Positions 26,037-34,187 of a DNA stretch of 64,000 nt are shown here, in pieces. This DNA is from Collinsella sp. Its GTDB lineage: Bacteria; Actinomycetota; Coriobacteriia; Coriobacteriales; Coriobacteriaceae. The stretch is taken from positions 62,001 through 126,000 of the forward strand of contig DXMV01000010.1 in NCBI GenBank assembly GCA_019414055.1, written 5' to 3'. Made by a program: the position numbers and the translations under genes. The notes under the pieces are model-generated. The model did not search any database. It was given only the letters and a program-made list of their open reading frames with translations, and was not told where the DNA came from. Positions within the stretch are counted from its first letter, which is position 1. Every line of letters starts with the position of its first letter.

Positions 26037-27956
26037 CTACTCGAGCTCAAACGCGCCGGTATAGAGCTGGTAGTAATACCCGCGCTTAGCAATCAGCTCA
26101 TCATGGTTGCCGCGCTCGATGATGCGGCCGTGGTCCAGGCAGATGATCGCGTCGGAGTTGCGCACGGTGGAGAGACGGTGCGCGATGACAAACGTCGTGC
26201 GGCCCTCCATGAGCTTATCCATGCCCGCCTGCACGATGGCCTCGGTGCGGGTGTCGATGGAGCTCGTGGCCTCGTCCAGAATCATTGCCGGCGGATCGGC
26301 GACGGCGGCGCGCGCGATCGAAATCAGCTGGCGCTGGCCTTGCGACAGCTGGGCACCGTTGCCGGTAAGCATGGTGTCGTAGCCGTCGGGCAGGCGGGTG
26401 ATAAAGTCGTCCGCGCCCGCGAGCTTGGCCGCCGCGATGCACTCCTCGTCGGTCGCATCCAGGTTGCCGTAGCGGATGTTATCCATCACGGTGCCGGTGA
26501 ACAGGTTCACGTCCTGCAGCACGACGCCCAGCGAGCGGCGCAGATCGGCCTTGCGGATTTTGTTGACGTTGATGCCGTCGTAGCGAATCTTGCCGTCGGC
26601 GATGTCATAGAAACGGTTGATGAGGTTGGTGATGGTCGTCTTGCCGGCACCGGTGGCGCCGACAAATGCGACCTTCTGGCCCGGCTTGGCGTATACGGAC
26701 ACGCCGTGCAGCACCTCGTGGTCGGGCGTGTAGCCAAAGTCGACGTTGTCCATGACCAGGTCGCCGCGCAGCGGCACGTACTCGATCTCGCCGGTTGCGC
26801 GGTGCGGATGTTTCCACGCCCACATGCCGGTGTGGTGGTCAGCCTCCTCGAGCTGCCAGGTGTCGGGGTTGACCTGCGCGTTGACGAGTGTCACGTAGCC
26901 TTCGTCGGCCTCGGGCTTCTCGTCGATAAGCTCAAAGATGCGGTCGGCGCCGGCGAGGCCCATGACCACGGCGTTGATCTGCTGCGAGATCTGGCCGATC
27001 TGTCCGCAGAACTGCTTGGTCATATTGAGGAACGGCACCACGACGGCGATGGACAGCGCCATGCCCGAGATGCTCAGGTTGGGCACGCCCAGCGCCAGGA
27101 AAATGCCGCCCGCCAGTGCGACCAGCACGTAGAGCAGGTTGCCCAGGTTCATAAGGATGGGCATGAGGATGTTGGCGTACATGTTGGCCTTCTGGGAGAC
27201 TTCAAAGAGCTTTTCGTTGCGCTCGTCAAAATCAGCCTCGGCGGCAGACTCGTGGCAGAACGCCTTGACGTCTTTCTGGCCGTTCATGACTTCCTCGATA
27301 TGGCCCTCGACCACGCCGAGTTCGGTCTGCTGCGCAATGAAGAAACGCGCGGAGTTGGAGCCGAGCAGCTTGGTCATAAAGGTCATAAAGGCGACGCCGG
27401 CGATGATGACCAGGCACATCCACACGCTGTAGTACAGCATGATAAAGAACACCGTGACGATGATGATGATCGTCATGAGCAGGTTGGGCAGCGACTGGCT
27501 GATCATCTGGCGTAGCGTATCGATGTCGTTGGTGTAGTGGCTCATGATATCGCCGCGCTGGTGCGTGTCGAAGTAGCGGATCGGCAGGTCCTGCATGCGG
27601 TTGAACATCATCTCGCGCAGCTTCTCGAGCGAGCCCTGCGTGACGATAGCCATGGCGCGGTTCCAGAAGAGCGAGGACAGGACACCGACGCCGTAGATGC
27701 AGGCGAGGGTGGTCACGAGCTGCAGAATCTTGGGCTGTGCGGCTTCCCAATCGCCCGACTGCCACGATTCGCTAATAATCTGCAGGGCGCTCTGCAGGAA
27801 GGTCGCGCCGATGGAGTTGATGATGGCGCAGAGCACCACGCCGGCGACGACAAGGGGCAAAAGCACGGGATAGAAGCCAAAGAGCGTCTTGATGAGGCGC
27901 GACATGGTGCCGCCCTTACGGTTGAGCGCGCGCTCGGCGGTCGTTGCCTTACTCAT
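26037..27956 (-). CDS. ABC exporter half-transporter, cassette 2, canonical ATPase half
   Basis: 639-aa paralogue of the 21538-23478 protein, with the same order: six helices, an inserted segment (about 350-400, KPEADEGYV) and an ATPase with GATGAGKTT, LSQGQRQ and ILDEATSSID plus AHRLSTV. The C-terminal 30 residues (HDELIAKRGYYYQLYTGAF region) are nearly identical to the paralogue, consistent with tandem duplication. Start ATG 27956, eight nt after AAGGAGG, overlapping the partner stop as ATGAGTAA. It should pair with the degenerate subunit upstream. Confidence 0.9.
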   Translation of the reverse strand: MSKATTAERALNRKGGTMSRLIKTLFGFYPVLLPLVVAGVVLCAIINSIGATFLQSALQIISESWQSGDWEAAQPKILQLVTTLACIYGVGVLSSLFWNRAMAIVTQGSLEKLREMMFNRMQDLPIRYFDTHQRGDIMSHYTNDIDTLRQMISQSLPNLLMTIIIIVTVFFIMLYYSVWMCLVIIAGVAFMTFMTKLLGSNSARFFIAQQTELGVVEGHIEEVMNGQKDVKAFCHESAAEADFDERNEKLFEVSQKANMYANILMPILMNLGNLLYVLVALAGGIFLALGVPNLSISGMALSIAVVVPFLNMTKQFCGQIGQISQQINAVVMGLAGADRIFELIDEKPEADEGYVTLVNAQVNPDTWQLEEADHHTGMWAWKHPHRATGEIEYVPLRGDLVMDNVDFGYTPDHEVLHGVSVYAKPGQKVAFVGATGAGKTTITNLINRFYDIADGKIRYDGINVNKIRKADLRRSLGVVLQDVNLFTGTVMDNIRYGNLDATDEECIAAAKLAGADDFITRLPDGYDTMLTGNGAQLSQGQRQLISIARAAVADPPAMILDEATSSIDTRTEAIVQAGMDKLMEGRTTFVIAHRLSTVRNSDAIICLDHGRIIERGNHDELIAKRGYYYQLYTGAFELE

Positions 27957-29763
27957 GTGCCTCGCCTCCTTCCTGGGTCTGAGCTTGCGTTGCGGATGCC
28001 TCGGTGTCGGCCTCGACGGCCCCTTCGCCCTCGGCAGACATCTTGTTTTGCGAGGTAAAGGTCTCTCGGTAGATCTCGCTCGTCTTGAGCAGCTCTTCGT
28101 GGTTGCCGATCTGTGCGATGCGGCCGCCCTCCATGACGATGATGCGGTCTGCGTCCTGCACGGAGCTGATGCGCTGGGCGATGATGATCTTGGTCGTGTT
28201 GGGCAGATAGCTTGCCAGCCCCGCGCGGATCTTGGCGTCGGTCTTGGTGTCGACGGCGCTGGTGGAGTCGTCCAGGATCAAGATCTTGGGGCGACGCAAC
28301 AGGGCGCGTGCAATGCACAGGCGCTGCTTCTGACCGCCCGAAACATTAGAGCCGCCCTGTTCGATCCAGGTGTCGTAGCCCTTGGGGAAACCGTCGACAA
28401 ACTCGTCGGCGCAGGCCAGATGCGCTGCCTCGCGGACTTCCTCGTCGGTGGCGTTCGGGTCGCCCCAACGCAGGTTCTCGGCGATGGTGCCGCTAAACAG
28501 CACGTTTTTCTGCAGCACCATGGCGACCTGGTGACGCAGCGCGTCCAGGTCGTAGTCGCGCACGTCCACGCCGCCCACGCGCACAGCGCCTTCGGTGGTG
28601 TCGTACAGGCGGGCGATGAGGTTAACGAGCGTGGACTTGGCCGAGCCGGTGCCGCCGATGATGCCGATGGTCTCGCCGCTCGTAATGTGCAGGTCGATAT
28701 CGTCGAGCGCCTGGCGCTTCGCATGCTTGGAATACTTAAAGCTCACGTGGTCAAAGTCGATGGAACCGTCGGCAACCTCGAGCACGGGCTCGGCAGGATC
28801 GGCGATCGTGGGCTCGGCGGCCAGCACCTCGGCAATGCGGTGTGCCGATTCGTCGGCCATGGTCACCATGACAAAGATCATCGACAGCTGCATCAGGCTC
28901 ATGAGAATCTGGAAACCATAGGTAAAGGTCGAGGAGAGCTGGCCCACGTCGAACAGCGTGCCCTGGCTCGTGATGATGAGCTTGGAGCCCAGGTAGATGA
29001 TGACGACAAACGCGCCGTTGACGCAGATGTTCATCATGGGGTTGTTAAAGGCGAGCAGCTTCTCGGCGCGGGTGAAGTCCATCTGGACGTCGCGCGCGGC
29101 GGTCGCGAACTTCTCCTTCTCAAAGTCTTCGCGCACATAGCTCTTGACCACGCGCATGCCGGTGACGTTTTCCTCGACGGACTCGTTAAGGGCGTCGTAC
29201 TTGTGGAACACGCGCGAGAAGATGGGACGCACCTTAAAGATGATAAAGAACAGTCCAAAGCCCAGCAGCGGAATGATGACCAGGTAGACCATGGCGACGC
29301 TGCCGCCCATGATAAATGCCATGGTAAAGGCGAAGATCAAGACCAGCGGCGCGCGCACGGCGATACGGATGATCATCATAAAGGCCTGCTGAACGTTGTT
29401 GATGTCGGTGGTCAGACGCGTGACGAGTGAGGAACTCGAGAACTCATCGATGTTGGCAAAGCTGAACGTCTGGATCTTGTAGAACAGGTCGTGACGCAGG
29501 TTCTTGGCGAACCCGCAGCTCGCATGGCTGCAGGTGACGCCGGCCGCGGCGCCAAAAGCAAGCGACGTCAGCGCGATGAGCACCAAAAAGCCTGCGGTGG
29601 GAAGCATCTCGGCTACGGTGGCGCCGTCTTTGATGGCGTCGATCAGGTTGGCGGTGATAAATGGAATCAGCATCTCGCAGAGCACCTCGCCAAGCACGAG
29701 CAACGGCGTGGCAACGGTGACTTTCATATAGTCGCGGATGCTGCCCATGAGGGTTTTAATCAT
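27949..29763 (-). CDS. ABC exporter half-transporter, cassette 2, degenerate-site half
   Basis: 604-aa paralogue of the 23471-25228 protein. Six helices then ATPase with Walker A GGTGSAKST, signature VSGGQKQRL, Walker B ILDDSTSAVD (Asp for Glu) and AQRISSV (Gln for His), so the ATP site formed by its own Walker motifs is non-hydrolytic. A 30-residue acidic, Ala/Gln-rich tail (EGEGAVEADTEASATQ) is unique to this copy. Start ATG 29763 overlaps the upstream marR stop in an 8-nt ATGATTAA, so regulator and exporter are translationally coupled. Confidence 0.9.
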   Translation of the reverse strand: MIKTLMGSIRDYMKVTVATPLLVLGEVLCEMLIPFITANLIDAIKDGATVAEMLPTAGFLVLIALTSLAFGAAAGVTCSHASCGFAKNLRHDLFYKIQTFSFANIDEFSSSSLVTRLTTDINNVQQAFMMIIRIAVRAPLVLIFAFTMAFIMGGSVAMVYLVIIPLLGFGLFFIIFKVRPIFSRVFHKYDALNESVEENVTGMRVVKSYVREDFEKEKFATAARDVQMDFTRAEKLLAFNNPMMNICVNGAFVVIIYLGSKLIITSQGTLFDVGQLSSTFTYGFQILMSLMQLSMIFVMVTMADESAHRIAEVLAAEPTIADPAEPVLEVADGSIDFDHVSFKYSKHAKRQALDDIDLHITSGETIGIIGGTGSAKSTLVNLIARLYDTTEGAVRVGGVDVRDYDLDALRHQVAMVLQKNVLFSGTIAENLRWGDPNATDEEVREAAHLACADEFVDGFPKGYDTWIEQGGSNVSGGQKQRLCIARALLRRPKILILDDSTSAVDTKTDAKIRAGLASYLPNTTKIIIAQRISSVQDADRIIVMEGGRIAQIGNHEELLKTSEIYRETFTSQNKMSAEGEGAVEADTEASATQAQTQEGGEAHE

Positions 29764-30262
29764 CCAGTTCCTCCCAGGTTACGCGGATTTTATCGAGCAT
29801 TTCGGCGAGGTCCTCGCGCTCGTCATGGGTGAGCGCGCTAAAGGCCTGCTCTCTAAAGCGAATGCGGGCCGCCTGCTCTACGTGGGCCTTTTCCCATCCC
29901 GCTTCGGTCAGGCGAATGGTGAGCTGCCGCCGGTCTTTGGGATTGCGGCTGCGCTCGATAAGGCCGGCGCATTCGATCTTGGAGAGAATCTCGGAAAGCG
30001 AACCGGGCTTAAGATCAAAGTGCAGGCCTAGTTCCTGCTGTGACATCTCGCCGTTTGGCTGCTTGGCGAGCAAGCAGACGATGGGGGCCTTTCCCGAGGC
30101 GCCGCCGCCGTGAAAGTGCAGAAAGTGGCCGCAGAAGCCCAGCCCGTTTAGGATGTGCTTGGCGAGCGCGTCTGATTGGGACTGTGCCGCGGGCGCATCT
30201 GCGGGTTCATGGGGGTCGCCGCCCGGCGTGTGGGGGCAGAGGCCGATGTGGTCATCGCACAT
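29756..30262 (-). CDS. MarR-family transcriptional regulator, cassette 2
   Basis: 168-aa MarR-type repressor: LGLHFDLKPGSLSEILSKIECAGLIER forms the recognition helix region (only the HTH core is diagnostic) and NPKDRRQL the wing. The N-terminus is His/Cys-rich (CDDHIGLCPH, FCGHFLHFHGGG), so a metal or redox signal is conceivable. Start ATG 30262 with AAGGAG, chosen over an upstream in-frame ATG inside the promoter. First gene of the cassette 2 operon; probable autorepressor through the dyad at 30279-30314. Confidence 0.88.
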   Translation of the reverse strand: MCDDHIGLCPHTPGGDPHEPADAPAAQSQSDALAKHILNGLGFCGHFLHFHGGGASGKAPIVCLLAKQPNGEMSQQELGLHFDLKPGSLSEILSKIECAGLIERSRNPKDRRQLTIRLTEAGWEKAHVEQAARIRFREQAFSALTHDEREDLAEMLDKIRVTWEELDD

Positions 30263-30278
30263 GGTATCGCTCCTTTCC

Positions 30279-30341
30279 TTAGTTAGGTAGTGCAATTGTT
30301 TTGTGCCTAACTAATTTAGGAGTGCAAGAAATAAATGTCAA
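30279..30341 (-). promoter_or_regulatory. Promoter and operator of ABC cassette 2
   Basis: Minus-strand promoter TTGACA (plus 30336-30341), 17-nt spacer, TAAATT (plus 30313-30318). Immediately downstream and touching the -10 is a perfect 9-bp dyad TTAGTTAGG (30279-30287) and CCTAACTAA (30306-30314), spaced 18 nt, a plausible MarR operator. Confidence 0.75.
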
Positions 30342-30358
30342 GGTACCAAACTTATTAA

Positions 30359-30427
30359 GTTGCGGCGTTTTACCAAACGCCGTAACCGCTCGATGCTGCA
30401 AACGCTCCTAAGCGGCAATCTGATCCC
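30359..30427 (+). repeat. Hairpin-linked repeat family P3, copy 1
   Basis: Hairpin GTTGCGGCGTTT / AAACGCCGTAAC followed by a conserved tail CGATGCTGCAAACGCTCCTA and AGCGGCAATCTGA. Related copies lie at 47773-47825 and 53781-53920. The stem differs in each copy but remains complementary. Confidence 0.65.
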
Positions 30428-30487
30428 TTGGGGACGAAGGAAAAGGTATCGTTTTGGGCTGCGATGATGCCTTTCGAAGCGGCCTTG

Positions 30488-30644
30488 CCAAAAACTATGC
30501 CTAATTACTACGATGAATCCAGCATCGCTGACCACAACAGCTGTTTCTGAAAAAACGCAAGCTATCTACCGGCGGTTTTGTTGGAGAGAAATTCGTTGTG
30601 GTTGGAGGCGGGCGGTTAAACGTAGTAAATAGGCATAGTTTTGA
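30488..30644. mobile_element. MITE-like element, copy 2 (about 157 bp)
   Basis: Left end CAAAAACTATGCCTAATTAC (from 30489) and right end, whose complement reads CAAAACTATGCCTATTTACT, form terminal inverted repeats. The interior aligns base by base with copy 1 (9222-9379), for example the shared TCTACC, GCGGTTTT and GGTTAAACGTAGTA blocks. No coding capacity. It occupies the gap between the ABC cassette 2 promoter and the kinase gene; the rest of the 560-bp gap holds repeat P3 copy 1. Confidence 0.7.
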
Positions 30645-30822
30645 AATGGCGCTATATGAGTAGCATCAACTAGGCCGCTATGGAGCAAACAGCCCCCATT
30701 TCCGAAACCTTTCCGCAACAATTTGCCCTTCGTACCGCTCGCCTCCGCCCACAACGCCTCCTGCGCTACACTTAGTCGCACTGTGGCGCTGCTGCGCTGT
30801 GCCCGAAACAAGGGAGACCCTC

Positions 30823-31647
30823 ATGAAGAACACTCAGCTGCTGCTGATCAACGATATGTGCGGTTACGGCAAGGTCGCGCTTTCCGCCATGCTGCCGGTG
30901 CTGTCGCACATGGGTTACCGTATCCACAATCTGCCGACGGCGCTTGTGTCCGATACGCTCAACTATCCCAAGTTCTACATCCACGACACCACGGAGTACG
31001 TGCGTCAGAGTCTTGCCATCTGGGAGGAGCTCGGCTTTGAGTTCGACGCCATCTCGACCGGCTTTATCGTGACCGAGGAAGAGACGCGTATCATCTCGGA
31101 CTTTTGCCACCGCCGCGCGCAAAAGGGCACCAAGGTGTTCGTCGACCCCATCATGGGCGACAACGGCAAGCTCTATGCGGGCGTGCCCGAGTCCACGATT
31201 GGCCTTATGCGGCACCTGCTGGAGTGCGCAGACTACGCGGTGCCCAACTACACCGAGGCCTGTCTGCTCACTGATACGCCTATTGCAGAGCAGATCACGC
31301 CCGATGAGGCCCGCGCCCTTGTGGACGCCGTGCGCGAGCTGGGTGCCAAATCGGTGGTCATTACGAGCGCCGTGGTCAATGGCACGAACGCGGTTATCGG
31401 TTACGACTATGTGGCGGGGGAGTACTTCACGATTCCCTTTGACCTGATTCCGGTCTATTTCCCGGGCACGGGCGACACGTTCTCGGCGGTGCTCGTCGGC
31501 CGCGTTATGGCAGGCTGGAGTCTGCAGCGCGCGACGTCCGATGCCATGCGTGTGGTGGCTGAGCTTATCGAGCGCAATGCCGACCAAGAGGACAAGTCGG
31601 CTGGCCTTCCCATCGAGGCCTGCCTGGATGTGATTGACCATGAGTAA
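30823..31647 (+). CDS. PdxY/PdxK-like pyridoxine/pyridoxamine kinase
   Basis: 274-aa ribokinase-fold kinase of the pyridoxal kinase group, expected to phosphorylate a B6 vitamer in the salvage pathway. Visible: N-terminal NDMCGYGKVAL substrate region, ISTGF, DPIMGDNGKLY, PNYTEACLLT and the anion-hole and catalytic-base motif PGTGDTFSAVLVG. Length is typical. Start ATG 30823 with AAGGGAG; the more upstream in-frame codon has no site. The stop overlaps the next gene as ATGAGTAA. PdxK, PdxY and ThiD-like activities cannot be fully separated by eye. Confidence 0.85.
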   Translation: MKNTQLLLINDMCGYGKVALSAMLPVLSHMGYRIHNLPTALVSDTLNYPKFYIHDTTEYVRQSLAIWEELGFEFDAISTGFIVTEEETRIISDFCHRRAQKGTKVFVDPIMGDNGKLYAGVPESTIGLMRHLLECADYAVPNYTEACLLTDTPIAEQITPDEARALVDAVRELGAKSVVITSAVVNGTNAVIGYDYVAGEYFTIPFDLIPVYFPGTGDTFSAVLVGRVMAGWSLQRATSDAMRVVAELIERNADQEDKSAGLPIEACLDVIDHE

Positions 31648-31969
31648 TGCTGGCGAGGACGGCGTCAAGCCTGCGGGCGAGAACAGGCCGCTCGGCGCGC
31701 CGCGTGGCAAGCGTCCGCGTATCCGCGTGAGCTGCGTGGACCAGCTGGGCACATGCCGCTGCCATCACGGGCACAAGCCGGGTGACGTCTTCGACTTCGA
31801 CCGCGACCGCGGCAAGATGTGTTCCATGGCATGTCACGTGGGCTTTCCCTATATCGATATCCTGCGCTACGGCGGAACCGTGCCTGGCAACGAGCCCGGT
31901 ACGGTAAAGTTCTGCTGTCCCGAGGTCGACACGTTGAACGTCTGGCTTGCCGAGATCGTCGACGAATAG
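31640..31969 (+). CDS. Small Cys-rich protein, TIGR04076-like
   Basis: 109 aa with six cysteines (VSCVDQLGTCRCHHGH, KMCSMACH, KFCCPEV) plus clustered histidines, and a GDVFDFD motif. The layout resembles the TIGR04076 family of short proteins of unknown function; the Cys/His pattern suggests metal or Fe-S binding. Start ATG 31640 overlaps the kinase stop by 8 nt, so both are made from one message, which ties it to B6 metabolism or to a shared regulon. Palindrome P1 copy b begins 2 nt after the stop codon. Confidence 0.7.
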   Translation: MSNAGEDGVKPAGENRPLGAPRGKRPRIRVSCVDQLGTCRCHHGHKPGDVFDFDRDRGKMCSMACHVGFPYIDILRYGGTVPGNEPGTVKFCCPEVDTLNVWLAEIVDE

Positions 31970-31970
31970 C

Positions 31971-32007
31971 CGGATGTGACAAAGGGGCGGGCCCTTTGTC
32001 GCATCCG
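31971..32007. repeat. Palindromic repeat family P1, copy b
   Basis: CGGATGTGACAAAGGG and CCCTTTGTCGCATCCG arms around a short centre; one G-T mismatch. Directly follows the Cys-rich gene and may act as its terminator. Confidence 0.8.
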
Positions 32008-32032
32008 CCGATGGTGCCCCTTCTTTTTTGCC

Positions 32033-32123
32033 TATAATCCTAAATCTCTGCATTTCATCCGATTTTAGGTTCTAAAAACTCTGCATTTCATCGATAATCA
32101 AGCATATAAACCTTGCATTTCAT
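32033..32123 (+). promoter_or_regulatory. TATAAT followed by three phased TGCATTTCAT repeats
   Basis: A perfect TATAAT lies at 32033-32038. TGCATTTCAT occurs at 32049-32058, 32082-32091 and 32114-32123, 33 and 32 nt apart, about three helical turns, with partly conserved flanks (GAT after each). They end 24 nt before the ATPase start codon. Cooperative binding by a regulator, perhaps the ATPase itself, is inferred. Confidence 0.6.
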
Positions 32124-32147
32124 TTGATGACACTGAGGGGAGAGCCT

Positions 32148-33509
32148 ATGCTGCGTAGGAAAATAGCGGCAGAGCTGGAGCGTTGGCTGAAGTCTGCCGA
32201 GCAAAAGGCCTTATTCATTACGGGTTCTCGCCAGATCGGCAAAAGTTATTCGATTCGCGCATTTGGCAAAGCCAGCCATGCAACCTACATCGAGCTCAAC
32301 CTCATGGAAAATCGCCAGGCAAAAGATGCTCTTCTCGAGGCACGGGATGCCGACGATTTCATCAGCAGGGTGACGCTTCTCTCGGGAAAGCCGATAGCAC
32401 CGGGCAAAACGCTCGTGTTTATCGATGAGGTCCAAGAGGCCCCCGACATCATGACGATGGCAAAGTTCCTTGTTGAGGACGGGAGGTGTCGCTGGGCGTT
32501 TTCGGGGTCAATGCTCGGGACCCAGTTCAAGGGCGTTAGGTCCTATCCCGTGGGATATGTTCACGAGCTTAGGATGTTCCCGCTCGATTTTGAGGAGTTT
32601 TGCTGGGCGATCGGGGTGAGCGAGGGGGCTCGCCAAACGATACACGACGCGTGTATCAGCGAGAAGCCCATTCCTGATTACATTCATGACGCGATGATGG
32701 CAAACTTCAGGACCTATACCGTTGTCGGCGGAATGCCAGAGGTCGTGCAGCGTTTCCTTGACACGCGGGGCGACCTTGCCTCTGTTCGTCAGCTACAGTC
32801 AGAGCTCAACGAACAGTACCGGCGGGATATCTCCAAGTATGCAAGCGGGCGAGCCCTTCAGGTGCAGAGCATTTACGATCAGCTCCCTCTTATGCTCGAG
32901 GGCGAAAACAAACGCTTCGTGCTCAATTCCATTGACCCCAAAGCGCATTACGACAAGTACCAGCGAGATTTTGTCTGGCTTGTCGATGCCGGCGTTGCTC
33001 TCAAGGCGGATATCGTAACCGAGCCAAAGTCGCCCCTGCTCAAGACGGCACGGCCATCGCGGTTCAAGCTATACCAATCGGATACGGGCATGTTGATGGC
33101 GCGCTACCCCGTTGGCGTCGCCCAGGCGGCGTATCTTGATAGCAAGGAACCCAATCTGGGCGGTATTTACGAAAACATGGTGGCCCAGCAGCTGACTGCC
33201 CAAAATCGCCAGCTTTACTACTATCAGACAAAGAAGCGCGGCGAAGTGGACTTTGTGGTCGACGGACCGGATGGAACGGCTGTTCCGATCGAGGTTAAAT
33301 CGGGTTCCTATTACCACGCGCACGCCGCGCTCGGTCATGTGCTTGATACGGCCGAATATGGCGTAAGGCTCGGGATTGTTTTCTCGAGAGGCAACGTTGA
33401 ACGCGGCGGAGCTGTTCTTTATTTGCCGCTATATGCGACCTGGGCCCTTTCGGATGTTTTGGGTGACTCCTGTGCCGAGGGGATAAAGTTGGAGGTCAAG
33501 CCGGTCTAG
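32148..33509 (+). CDS. AAA_14 / DUF4143 ATPase
   Basis: 453-aa protein of the large family of archaeal-bacterial AAA_14-DUF4143 ATPases. Walker A GSRQIGKSYS (about 24-33), Walker B LVFIDEVQEAP, a sensor FSGSMLG, and the C-terminal DUF4143 nuclease-like region with GGIYENMVAQQL, YYYQTKKRGEVDFVVDG and PIEVKSGSY (a D-ExK-like restriction fold). Family members are accessory, often found in many copies and of unknown function. Start ATG 32148 after GAGGGGAG, rather than the codons at 32124-32127, which lie inside the repeat block. Codon use looks less biased than neighbours, in keeping with acquisition. Confidence 0.85.
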   Translation: MLRRKIAAELERWLKSAEQKALFITGSRQIGKSYSIRAFGKASHATYIELNLMENRQAKDALLEARDADDFISRVTLLSGKPIAPGKTLVFIDEVQEAPDIMTMAKFLVEDGRCRWAFSGSMLGTQFKGVRSYPVGYVHELRMFPLDFEEFCWAIGVSEGARQTIHDACISEKPIPDYIHDAMMANFRTYTVVGGMPEVVQRFLDTRGDLASVRQLQSELNEQYRRDISKYASGRALQVQSIYDQLPLMLEGENKRFVLNSIDPKAHYDKYQRDFVWLVDAGVALKADIVTEPKSPLLKTARPSRFKLYQSDTGMLMARYPVGVAQAAYLDSKEPNLGGIYENMVAQQLTAQNRQLYYYQTKKRGEVDFVVDGPDGTAVPIEVKSGSYYHAHAALGHVLDTAEYGVRLGIVFSRGNVERGGAVLYLPLYATWALSDVLGDSCAEGIKLEVKPV

Positions 33510-33520
33510 GGACAGTCCCC

Positions 33521-33553
33521 GATGCGACAAAGGGATAGTGCCTTTGTCGCATC
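33521..33553. repeat. Palindromic repeat family P1, copy c
   Basis: GATGCGACAAAGG and CCTTTGTCGCATC arms around GATAGTG. Begins 11 nt after the ATPase stop. Confidence 0.8.
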
Positions 33554-33569
33554 CGCTATCCGAGATAAT

Positions 33570-33633
33570 GAGCGTGGATTTTCTCCCGTCTAGAGCGCAC
33601 TTGAATGCTCAAAGTGGGAGAAAATCCACGCTC
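33570..33633. terminator. 18-bp perfect palindrome between convergent genes
   Basis: GAGCGTGGATTTTCTCCC (33570-33587) and its exact complement (33616-33633) with a 28-nt loop. Lies between the ATPase and the convergent phosphatase; probably a bidirectional terminator or transcript end structure, though no T run follows. Confidence 0.55.
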
Positions 33634-33681
33634 GATCTGTATGCCGATGATGCGGCTCGCGAGGTTCGTGCGTCCGCGAAC

Positions 33682-34128
33682 CTACAGCTGCTCGAGCATA
33701 GCGGTGCAGCCGGCGAGCACGTCGCGGTAGGTGGCATCGAAGTTGCCGGTGTACCAGGGATCGGCCACGTCGCCGGGGCGATCAGTCCAATCGAGCAAGC
33801 GCGTAATCTTGCCGTCGGGGTCCTTACCAAAGATGCGGTGCAGGCCGCGGGCGTTCTCGGCATCCATATAGACAATGTGATCCCAGTCGCCATACTCCGC
33901 GCGACGCACCTGACGTGCGCGATGTGCGACGATGGGAATTCCGACCTCGCGTAGCTTGGCAACGGTACCGTGGTGCGGCGGGTTGCCGATCTCCTCGGTT
34001 GAGGTCGCGGCGGAATCGATGACAAACTCCGCCTCGCGCCCGGCGCGGCGCACGAGCTCGGTAAACACCGACTCAGCCATCGTCGAGCGGCAGATGTTGC
34101 CGTGACAGATAAACAGTACACGTTGCAT
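33682..34128 (-). CDS. Low-molecular-weight protein tyrosine phosphatase
   Basis: 148-aa cytosolic phosphatase. The P-loop is CHGNICRS (C8-X5-R14), followed by the STMAE region, and the general acid is in DPWYTG near the C-terminus. Length is typical for the family. In many Gram-positives such enzymes act on Tyr-phosphorylated or Arg-phosphorylated proteins; which applies here is open. Start ATG 34128 with AAAGGGA upstream. Single gene, convergent with the ATPase. Confidence 0.92.
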   Translation of the reverse strand: MQRVLFICHGNICRSTMAESVFTELVRRAGREAEFVIDSAATSTEEIGNPPHHGTVAKLREVGIPIVAHRARQVRRAEYGDWDHIVYMDAENARGLHRIFGKDPDGKITRLLDWTDRPGDVADPWYTGNFDATYRDVLAGCTAMLEQL

Positions 34129-34187
34129 GCGCGGTCCCTTTCATATAGAGGGCTGCTAAGGAGTCGAAGCCGGGCGCATGCCAAGTT

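Noticed and set aside
32049..32123. Possible CRISPR mini-array
   Set aside because: Only 10 nt are fully repeated, the unit is 32-33 nt in total, there are three units and no cas gene; an operator array fits better.
33682..34128. Arsenate reductase
   Set aside because: The P-loop and DPWYTG acid loop fit a tyrosine phosphatase; the extra redox cysteines of ArsC are absent and no ars genes are nearby.
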